Source: Streptomyces coelicoflavus
GTDB taxonomy: Bacteria > Actinomycetota > Actinomycetes > Streptomycetales > Streptomycetaceae
NCBI RefSeq assembly: GCF_003112555.1
Contig: NZ_BEWB01000019.1
Location: 62,001-126,000, forward strand
Length of the DNA: 64,000 nt
Direction of reading: 5' to 3'
Part shown: one piece after another, positions 57,602 to 64,000 of the stretch
Layout of the letters: each line of letters starts with the position of its first letter
How positions within the stretch are numbered: the first letter of the stretch is position 1
Position numbers and translations under genes: made by a program
The notes under the pieces: generated by a model
What the model was told of the DNA's origin: nothing
The model's input: the letters and a program-made list of their open reading frames with translations, nothing else
Database searches by the model: none

Positions 57602-59878
57602 GTGCAGGCGTACGTACCGCTTCAGACGGGCGACCCCGAGCGGGTCGGCCCGTACCGGATCGTCGGCCGGCTCGGCTCGGGCGGGATGGGCCGGGTGTAC
57701 CTGGCCGGTTCGCCGGGCGGCCGGGCGGCCGCCGTGAAGGTGGTGCACGAGGAACTGGCCGAGGACCCCGCCTTCCGCAGGCGGTTCGGGAGGGAAGTGG
57801 CGGCGGCACAGCGGGTCTCGGGCCCGTTCACCGCGCCCGTGGTCGCCGCGGACCCGGACGCGGACCTGCCGTGGCTGGCCACCGCCTACGTGCCGGGCGT
57901 CGCGCTGGGCACGGCGGTCGCGGCGCACGGCGTCTGGCCCGAGCGGTCCGTGCGGGCCCTGGGGGCCGGGCTGGCGGAGGCCCTCGACGCGATCCACCGG
58001 GCCGACGTGGTGCACCGCGACCTGAAGCCGTCGAACGTGCTCCTGGCGCCGGACGGACCCCGAGTGATCGACTTCGGCATCTCGGTGGCCGCCGACGACA
58101 CCAAGCTCACGACCACGGGCGTCATGGTCGGCAGCCCCGGCTACCTTCCGCCCGAGCAACTGGTCGGGCGCGAAGTGGGGCCGCCCGGGGACGTGTTCGC
58201 GCTGGGCGCGCTGCTGGCGTACGCGGCGACCGGGACCGGCCCGTTCGGCGGCGGGCCCGCGCACGGGGTCAACTACCGCGTGGTCCACGAGGAACCCGAC
58301 CTGGAGCGCGTGCCGGGAGGCCTCGCCGAGGTGGTCGCCCGGTGCCTGGCCAAGGACCCGCGGCAGCGGCCCGGCGTGCCCGAACTCGTCGGGGAACTGG
58401 GCCGCTGGGAGGCGGCCGACGGCACCAGGGGCACGTTCACCGCCGGTACGTGGCTGCCCGCGCCGGTCGCCGCCGACGTCACCGCGCTGGGCGCCGAGCC
58501 GCTGCCGCAGGTGCGGCCGACCAACTCGGCGCGCGCGGAGGCCGACCTGCCGACCGTCACGGCGGGTCCGGCGCCGACCGCCGTCGCCACGGCGAGGCTC
58601 GGCACGCCGCCCGCCGGCCCCTCGTCCGCCTCCCGGTCGGCGCGGTGGGAGGGCCGGCGGCGTACGGCGGTCCTCGCCGCCGCCGGTGCCTTCGTCGTCC
58701 TGGCCGTCGTCGGCGGTCTGCTGCTGCCCCGTGCCTTCTCGGACTCCTCCGGGCCGGGCGGCGACGCCGAGAACTCCGGCACTCCCACGGCCGCCGCGAA
58801 GCAGCCGACGGTGCGGGAACTGTGGCCGTCGGAAGGGGAGTTGCAGCATCCGGAAGTCGCCCGGGGAAAGCTGGTCGGCGAGGGCGACGACGGCCGGCTG
58901 CACGCGCTGACGACCGCGGACGGTGACACCGAGTGGACGTACGACAGTCCGGACTCGGCGTACTTCGAGGGCATCGGCGACGGTGTCGCGGTGGTCTCCA
59001 GCGACGCGGAGCACACCATCCAGGGCATCGACGTGGACGGCGGCAAGCGGGTCTGGGAAGTGGACGCGCGGACGCACACGCCGTCCGGAACGGAGTTCAA
59101 CCTCTACATGGGGGTCGTGGTCGCCGACGGCACCGTCTACCTGAACGCCATGTACGACCTGCCCGAGGGGTCCGACCGCTCAGCCATGTACGCCGTGTCG
59201 GCGGTGGACCTCGCGACCGGCCGGCTGAAGTGGACCAACAGGATCGAGAACATCCTGTCCGACGCGCTCGCGGTCGCGGACGGGGTCGTCTACGTCGGGG
59301 TCCGGGAGCCGGACGACACCTACTTCCACGCCTGGGACGCGGAGACGGGGGACCAGCTGTGGCGGTACAGCTCGAGAACGAGTCGGCCGTACCCGGGCGA
59401 GCTGTCGGCGGTCGCGGTCTCGGACGGCACGGTCTACTTCGGTGACGACCGCGGTGTCCTCCACGCCGTCGACGCCCGGCGGGGCACCCGGCGGTGGACC
59501 TACGACGCGGACACCGGCGGCGTGCGGCAGTGGCTCGATCCCCTCGTGGTCGCGGACGGTGTCGTGTACGGCGGGATCGGCGGCGTCACCAGCGAATACG
59601 AGTCGGGGGCCGTGCACGCGGTCGACGCCGGGTCCGGCAAACCGCTGTGGAGCGAGCGCACCGAACGCGACCCCGAGGTGCACGGTCTGCTGGACGGCTC
59701 GGTGCTCTTCAGTACCAAGGCCGGCGCCCTGCACGCCGCGGACGCCCGTACCGGAGCGACGGCGAAGACCCGGCTGTCGTCCGGCGATCCCGACGCGGCC
59801 CTCGACGGGGACCGGATCTACTTCGACGGCGGCGACGGGCGTCTGCACGCGGGCGGCGTCTCCCTCACCGAGCGGTGA
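57602..59878 (+). CDS. Paralogous PQQ-repeat Ser/Thr protein kinase
   Basis: This 758-aa protein has the same architecture as its upstream neighbour: GSGGMGRVYLAG loop, Lys 46, HRDLKPSN (D140), DFGIS (D157), a membrane helix (AVLAAAGAFVVLAVVGGLLL) and PQQ blades (VHAVDAGSGKPLW). It therefore arose by tandem duplication. GAGGGAGGA precedes GTG 57602. Its last 14 bp overlap the convergent condensation-domain gene. Confidence 0.92.
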   Translation: MQAYVPLQTGDPERVGPYRIVGRLGSGGMGRVYLAGSPGGRAAAVKVVHEELAEDPAFRRRFGREVAAAQRVSGPFTAPVVAADPDADLPWLATAYVPGVALGTAVAAHGVWPERSVRALGAGLAEALDAIHRADVVHRDLKPSNVLLAPDGPRVIDFGISVAADDTKLTTTGVMVGSPGYLPPEQLVGREVGPPGDVFALGALLAYAATGTGPFGGGPAHGVNYRVVHEEPDLERVPGGLAEVVARCLAKDPRQRPGVPELVGELGRWEAADGTRGTFTAGTWLPAPVAADVTALGAEPLPQVRPTNSARAEADLPTVTAGPAPTAVATARLGTPPAGPSSASRSARWEGRRRTAVLAAAGAFVVLAVVGGLLLPRAFSDSSGPGGDAENSGTPTAAAKQPTVRELWPSEGELQHPEVARGKLVGEGDDGRLHALTTADGDTEWTYDSPDSAYFEGIGDGVAVVSSDAEHTIQGIDVDGGKRVWEVDARTHTPSGTEFNLYMGVVVADGTVYLNAMYDLPEGSDRSAMYAVSAVDLATGRLKWTNRIENILSDALAVADGVVYVGVREPDDTYFHAWDAETGDQLWRYSSRTSRPYPGELSAVAVSDGTVYFGDDRGVLHAVDARRGTRRWTYDADTGGVRQWLDPLVVADGVVYGGIGGVTSEYESGAVHAVDAGSGKPLWSERTERDPEVHGLLDGSVLFSTKAGALHAADARTGATAKTRLSSGDPDAALDGDRIYFDGGDGRLHAGGVSLTER

Positions 59879-61280
59879 GCGGCGGCCCGAAGTCCCCGCG
59901 GGCGACGCCCGTGACGACGTCCCGCAGCCGCTCCACGTACAGCCGCAGGTTCTTGTGGGCGACGTCGGTGTCCGGGTAGCGGCTCGCGAACCACAGGCCC
60001 TCGGGGAGCCGGGTGACCCAGGCGCACACCTGGTCGCCGTACGAGACCCTCAGCAGCGCGTACGCCGTCCGGTCCGACCAGCTGTCCGCGCCGGGGACGC
60101 CACGGGCGTCGACGTACGACACGATCGAGTACAGGTCGGGCGAGGTCGGCCGGAAGTCCGTGCCGAGCAGGCGCAGCACGCGGTCGATCGGCATGCGGGA
60201 CAGCCGCCGGTTGGCCTGGAGTTCGGCGCGGACGGTGGCGAGGGCGCTGGGGAAGTCGTGGGCCCGGTCCACCGGGACCTCGATCGGCGCGCCGCCCACG
60301 TACCAGCCGACGGACTCCGCCCACTGCGACCGCGACCGGGTGTGGAAGGGCACGACCGTGCGGTAGACGGGCTCGCCGCCGATCTCGTGGACGATCAGCG
60401 CGGTCGCGGCCAGCACCCCGACCAGGCTGCCGCCGTAGGGGCGGCAGTACGCCTCGAACGCGGCGGCGTCGGCCGCGTCCACCAACGGCTCGCGCAGCAG
60501 CCGCTGTTCGGGCAGCGGATCGCCGGTCCTGACGCCGAGGTCGACGGGGAAGGACGGCAGCCGCCCGTCGCAGCGGCGGATGAACTCCCGCCAGCGGGCG
60601 ACGACGTCGTGGCCGCCGTCGATCCGGTCCGCGTCCGCCCGCTCCGCCTCGCAGAAGTCGACGTAGGAGCCCACCCGGGGGTGCGGCACGGTCCGCCCCG
60701 CCACACCCGCGGCGTACAGCTCGCCGACCTCGGCGGGGATGCGGTAGATGGAGTACGCGTCGACGTTGCTGTGGTCGAAGGCCATGTAGACGCTGACGCC
60801 GTCGTCGCGGACGACCGCCGTGTAGATGAGGTTGGGCCAGCGCAACGCGTCCGCGACCCGGTCGAAGCGGTCCTGGAGATGCCGGGCCAGCTCGGCCGCG
60901 TCCGGGAAGTCGCCGACGTCCTCGCGGTGCAGGGCCACGGCGTCCGCGTCGAGGGTGAACCGCCGCATCGTGTCGCCGCGCTCGCCGCTCCACCGGAAAC
61001 CGCTGCGCAGCGTCTCGTGCCGCAGCGTCCAGGCCCGCAACGCCTCCTGGAGCACGTCGAGATCGACCGGCCCCGGGATGTCGAAGGCGGCACCGAGCCA
61101 GGTCGGCACGAACAGGCCGTCCTCGCGCACCGACCGTGCCGTCCGGATGTGCGACTCCTGGATGTACGCGGGCGGGCGCGCGTCCTCGGGCAGCGCCGCC
61201 GCGATGTCGAGCGTCCTGGGACTGAGCGTCCACTCGACGAGGCGCCCGGGACGGATCTCGCAGCGCTGGATGTCGGTCAT
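59865..61280 (-). CDS. Stand-alone condensation-domain acyltransferase-like protein
   Basis: This 471-aa protein has the NRPS condensation / PapA fold with the active-site motif DHSNVDA (H170, D174), that is HHxxxDG with the first His as Asp and the final Gly as Ala. There is no carrier or adenylation domain. Members link acyl or aminoacyl groups in specialised metabolism. No carrier protein lies nearby, so the partner is unknown. It overlaps the kinase 3' end by 14 bp, tail to tail, and is preceded by GGAG at -17. Confidence 0.8.
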   Translation of the reverse strand: MTDIQRCEIRPGRLVEWTLSPRTLDIAAALPEDARPPAYIQESHIRTARSVREDGLFVPTWLGAAFDIPGPVDLDVLQEALRAWTLRHETLRSGFRWSGERGDTMRRFTLDADAVALHREDVGDFPDAAELARHLQDRFDRVADALRWPNLIYTAVVRDDGVSVYMAFDHSNVDAYSIYRIPAEVGELYAAGVAGRTVPHPRVGSYVDFCEAERADADRIDGGHDVVARWREFIRRCDGRLPSFPVDLGVRTGDPLPEQRLLREPLVDAADAAAFEAYCRPYGGSLVGVLAATALIVHEIGGEPVYRTVVPFHTRSRSQWAESVGWYVGGAPIEVPVDRAHDFPSALATVRAELQANRRLSRMPIDRVLRLLGTDFRPTSPDLYSIVSYVDARGVPGADSWSDRTAYALLRVSYGDQVCAWVTRLPEGLWFASRYPDTDVAHKNLRLYVERLRDVVTGVARGDFGPPLTAR

Positions 61281-61461
61281 TCGCACGAGGAGGTCTCCGT
61301 TCGCAGATGTACAGACCCGACCAAGGGAATGCCGTCCGCGCGGCCGCGCACCCGCCGTGTCGGCACTGTTCAACGGAACGGATGGCCTCTCGAACGCCGA
61401 TACGCCCCCACCGCCCGGCCGCCCTTCACCCTTCCCCCCTGCACCCTTCACGCCTCGCCCG

Positions 61462-62181
61462 TCACTTCAGGTACGCGTGCAGGGTGCCCGCCCCCGCCAG
61501 CATCGACCGCGTCCGCGCGGTGAGGGCCCGCCCGCGCGCCTCGACCGCCGTCCGCAGCACCTCGCTGCTCCCCGCGCGCCGCAGGTCCTCCAGCACGGGC
61601 CGGATCTGCTCGAAGAGGTGGTGGCTGCGGCGCAGGGTGCGCACCACCCGCGCGTCCCGTACGTCGGCGGGCCCGTACACCCGGTACCCGGTGCCGTGTT
61701 CCCGCCCGGGCACGAGCAGCCCCGCCGCCTCCCACACCCGCAGCGCGGAGGTCCGTACGCCGACCAGCGCTGCCACCTCGCCGATGCGCAGCCCGTGCGG
61801 TCCGTCGCCGGAACGGGGTGGTGGCGCGTCGGTGTCCCGGCCGGCCAGCGCCTCCAGGGCTTCGCCCGCGACCCGCAGCGCGACCCGCTCCTCGTGCAGC
61901 GCGGCGTGCGCGGCGTCCACCAGCGCGAGGGCACCGGCCACGTCCCCGGCGTGCACCGCCCGCATGACCCGCGTCGCCGTCACCGCCCCGTACCCCGGCT
62001 GCAACGCCCGGTACGCCAGCAGTGCCTCCCGGTGCCGCTCGCCGAACACCCGGTACCCGGCGTCGGTGCGTCCGGCCGGGGGCAGGACACCGGCGTCTTC
62101 GTAATTGCGCACCTGCTGCGTCGACAGCCCGGCCGCCCGGGCCAGATCGACGGTACGCAGACGACGCTCGCGGTTGCTCAC
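61462..62181 (-). CDS. MerR-family regulator with two tandem MerR HTH domains
   Basis: This 239-aa protein has two MerR-type winged helices: residues 8-48 (VDLARAAGLSTQQVRNYEDA, GYRVF) and 131-172 (IGEVAALVGVRTSALRVWEA, TGYRVYG). A helical linker joins them and a C-terminal helical tail follows. Ordinary MerR proteins have one HTH and dimerise, so one chain here could act as a pseudo-dimer. No metal-binding Cys are present. It is encoded downstream of the hydrolase terminator. The ligand is unknown. Confidence 0.88.
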   Translation of the reverse strand: MSNRERRLRTVDLARAAGLSTQQVRNYEDAGVLPPAGRTDAGYRVFGERHREALLAYRALQPGYGAVTATRVMRAVHAGDVAGALALVDAAHAALHEERVALRVAGEALEALAGRDTDAPPPRSGDGPHGLRIGEVAALVGVRTSALRVWEAAGLLVPGREHGTGYRVYGPADVRDARVVRTLRRSHHLFEQIRPVLEDLRRAGSSEVLRTAVEARGRALTARTRSMLAGAGTLHAYLK

Positions 62182-62218
62182 CGGGGGCAGCCTATGCGCG
62201 GGACCGGGCGGCCCCGAA

Positions 62219-62257
62219 GGCCCTGGGCCGTGGCGGGGGAAGCCACGGCCCAGGGCC
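62219..62257 (-). terminator. Perfect 16-bp stem terminator
   Basis: GGCCCTGGGCCGTGGC (62,219-62,234) pairs perfectly with GCCACGGCCCAGGGCC (62,242-62,257) across a 7-nt loop. It lies just after the hydrolase stop (62,279) and ends that minus-strand transcript. Confidence 0.8.
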
Positions 62258-62278
62258 GGTCTGTGGAGGCGGCGGCTG

Positions 62279-63184
62279 TTACCGGGCGTCGGCGACGCGG
62301 TCGGTGACGCTCTGGACGGCCTCGAGGGCGAGGTCGGGGCGGTCGGTGTGGATGTAGTGGCCGCTGCCCTTGGCGGTGGTGAGTTCGGCGGCGGTGGAGA
62401 GCTGCCGCCACTCCTGCTGGCCCTTGGCCCACATCTTCTCCAGGGCGGGACCGTACTCCGGGACCGCGGCGTACTGGGACTCGTGCTTGAGGATCTCGAC
62501 GGGGATGTCCCCGGCGGAGTGGACCGGGCCGTCGGCGATGACGAACTGCTCCGGGTTCTGGCCCTCGTTGGCCGCGAGCGCGCCGTCCCGGACCTGGGTC
62601 GCCGGGCCGGTGGCGTCGGCGGGGATGGTGCGCTTCATGTCGCGGGTGAGGTGGGGGACGGTGGCGTCCAGGAGGACCAGGCCCTTGACGCGGTCGGTGT
62701 GGTCGGGGGTGTAGCGGGCGGCGATGTAGCCGCCCAGGGAGTGGCCGGCCAGGACGACGGGGCGGTCGCCCGCGAGGTGGTCGAGGAGCGCGGTGAGCAG
62801 GACGCTGGTGTCGTTCACGGTCTGCAGTTCGTCCTTGGCGGGCTTGTCGCTCCTGCCCTCGCCGAGGCGGTCGTAGGAGCAGACCCGGTCCGTCTTGCTC
62901 AGGGACTTCTGCAGGGCGGCCATGTTGTCCAGGCCCTCGCCGCCGCCCGCCATCAGCATCACCAGCGGCCGGTCCGCGTCCCAGTGGCCGGAGCAGGAGA
63001 CGTTGACCTTGTGGCCGTCGGCGTCGATCTTCTTCGTGCCGGTGAAGGAGGCTCCCGCGGAGGCGGTGGTGTCCTTCGCGTCGGAGTCGTCCTTGCCGTA
63101 CTCCTCGTTCAGGACGAGTCCCGCGCCGGCCACGGCGCAGACGACGGCGATCGCGGCGGTCGCCTTGGCGAGGGTGCGGAACAT
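62279..63184 (-). CDS. Secreted or anchored alpha/beta hydrolase
   Basis: This 301-aa protein has an N-terminal signal or anchor helix (TAAIAVVCAVAGAGLVL, about residues 9-25), then an alpha/beta-hydrolase fold with nucleophile elbow VLAGHSLGGYIA, acid-loop DHTDRV region and final His in GSGHYIH. Charged LVMLMAGGGEG provides the oxyanion region. GGAGGCC precedes ATG 63184. Probably an extracellular esterase or lipase; substrate unknown. Confidence 0.87.
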   Translation of the reverse strand: MFRTLAKATAAIAVVCAVAGAGLVLNEEYGKDDSDAKDTTASAGASFTGTKKIDADGHKVNVSCSGHWDADRPLVMLMAGGGEGLDNMAALQKSLSKTDRVCSYDRLGEGRSDKPAKDELQTVNDTSVLLTALLDHLAGDRPVVLAGHSLGGYIAARYTPDHTDRVKGLVLLDATVPHLTRDMKRTIPADATGPATQVRDGALAANEGQNPEQFVIADGPVHSAGDIPVEILKHESQYAAVPEYGPALEKMWAKGQQEWRQLSTAAELTTAKGSGHYIHTDRPDLALEAVQSVTDRVADAR

Positions 63185-63365
63185 GGGGGGCCTCCAGCGG
63201 GCAAGGGTGGGGTGGGGACGCGGTGTTGGGGGGTTCTTCCGGTCGGCCTGCGGTGCTCGGCGACTGATGAAGACTCTATGGATCCACCGGTCCCGGATCG
63301 TCACCCCGCGGTGGACACCTGCCCGTAGCTCCCTCGGGGGACAGCCCCGCCGTCCCGCGCGGCCC

Positions 63366-63968
63366 CTACGCCCCGTCCGCGCTGATCGACCGCCAGATCC
63401 GCTCCGGCAGGATGCGCGCCGCCTCGTCCAGGTCGACGTCCCGGACCCCGGACAGCCGGCGCCGGGCCACGGCCACGACCGGGCCCAGGACCAGGCTCTC
63501 CAGCAACGGCATCGGCAGCGGGGCCACTTCACCCGCGTCGATGCGGGGCTGGATCCACCGGGACATCGCCGAGACGGTCGGCTGCTGCGCGTCCCGTATC
63601 TCCCGGCCCCGTGCCAGCAGGCGCCGGTCGGCGCTCGGGGAGTGCACGAGGAGGGCCGCGCCGGGGTGGTCGCGGACGAAGGCGAGGTAGGCCCCGACCA
63701 CCGCCCGGATTCCCTCGCGGGCGGTCTCGGCGCCGGTCAGCGCGGTGACCAGCTGCTCCAGGAGGCGTCCGGTCCAGCGCTCGGTGAGTGCGGTGAGCAG
63801 GCCGTCGAGGCTGCCGAAGTGGTGGTACAGGCTGCCGAGGCTGACCCCGCTGGTGCGGGTGACGGCGGTGACGGTGACGCCCTGTTCGCCCGACTGCGTG
63901 TAGAGCCGGAGGGCGGCGTCCAGGAGGAGGTCGGAGGTGACCTCGCCGCGGTGTTGTTTGGGGCTCAT
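63366..63968 (-). CDS. TetR-family regulator
   Basis: This 200-aa protein has the HTH VTAVTRTSGVSLGSLYHHFGS at about residues 34-54 and a helical C-terminal ligand domain of TetR_C type (ending ARILPERIWRSIS). It is encoded 181 bp upstream of the hydrolase on the same strand and probably autoregulates. The ligand is unknown. Confidence 0.9.
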   Translation of the reverse strand: MSPKQHRGEVTSDLLLDAALRLYTQSGEQGVTVTAVTRTSGVSLGSLYHHFGSLDGLLTALTERWTGRLLEQLVTALTGAETAREGIRAVVGAYLAFVRDHPGAALLVHSPSADRRLLARGREIRDAQQPTVSAMSRWIQPRIDAGEVAPLPMPLLESLVLGPVVAVARRRLSGVRDVDLDEAARILPERIWRSISADGA

Positions 63969-64000
63969 GGGCAGGCGCGCTCTCGTTTCCCGTTTTCTAG

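Overview
The window is chromosomal DNA from a Streptomyces or a very close relative. The evidence is GC-saturated third codon positions, many GTG starts, long antiparallel shadow frames, family content (LLM flavoenzyme with its FMN reductase, PAS/GAF/PP2C regulators, PQQ-repeat kinases, ResABC cytochrome c maturation) and rare in-frame TTA codons confined to one cluster. The species cannot be fixed from the sequence alone.

Left part (1-27.4 kb). This is a mosaic of stress, metal and cofactor genes: a YnfA-type membrane protein (cut by the window edge), a luciferase-like monooxygenase/FMN reductase pair, a flotillin followed by a giant AAA+ ATPase, a broken PAS-GAF-PP2C-HATPase gene, convergent cobK and cobH separated by a degenerate ~26-bp tandem repeat, a copper-linked group (Csp-like four-helix protein, DUF4396 membrane protein under a perfect CsoR-type palindrome, cation/proton antiporter), a two-component system, a frameshifted MMPL transporter, and a long arsenic/metal cluster (arsC, arsR, ACR3, ArsO-like flavoprotein, second arsR, a CxxC mini-protein, second flavoprotein, CmtR-like regulator, CDF-like transporter).

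Central island (27,454-46,424). A 76-bp perfect direct repeat bounds about 19 kb. The repeat equals the last 25 codons, including the stop, of the conserved gene at 46,349-46,780, so the insertion kept that gene intact. No integrase is visible. From left to right the island carries: (i) a four-gene minus-strand operon (Trypco1 protein, trypsin-like/VMAP-type protein, MoxR ATPase, SAV_2336-type protein with pseudokinase and degenerate FtsK/EccC-like ATPase), which matches the NTP-dependent VMAP conflict systems; (ii) a nicotinamidase remnant, a small Cys-rich protein and a DUF4365 two-gene module; (iii) a serine hydrolase; (iv) a six-gene operon whose stops and starts overlap at every junction, encoding an HATPase, MurA-like enolpyruvyl transferase, metallophosphoesterase, two dCTP deaminase-fold proteins and a glycosyltransferase; (v) a divergent XRE regulator coupled to a flavoprotein. 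TTA codons occur in the regulator, the MurA-like gene and one deaminase-like gene, suggesting bldA control of a nucleotide-based pathway.

Right part (46.4-64 kb). This looks like core chromosome: hemL, a histidine phosphatase, a Tat lipoprotein of the polysaccharide deacetylase type behind an ECF-like promoter and a 17-bp inverted repeat, then resA-ccdA-resB-ccsB ending in an 18-bp stem terminator. These tie heme synthesis to cytochrome c maturation. Two PQQ-repeat Ser/Thr kinases, a stand-alone condensation-domain protein, a double-MerR regulator, a secreted alpha/beta hydrolase and a TetR regulator follow.
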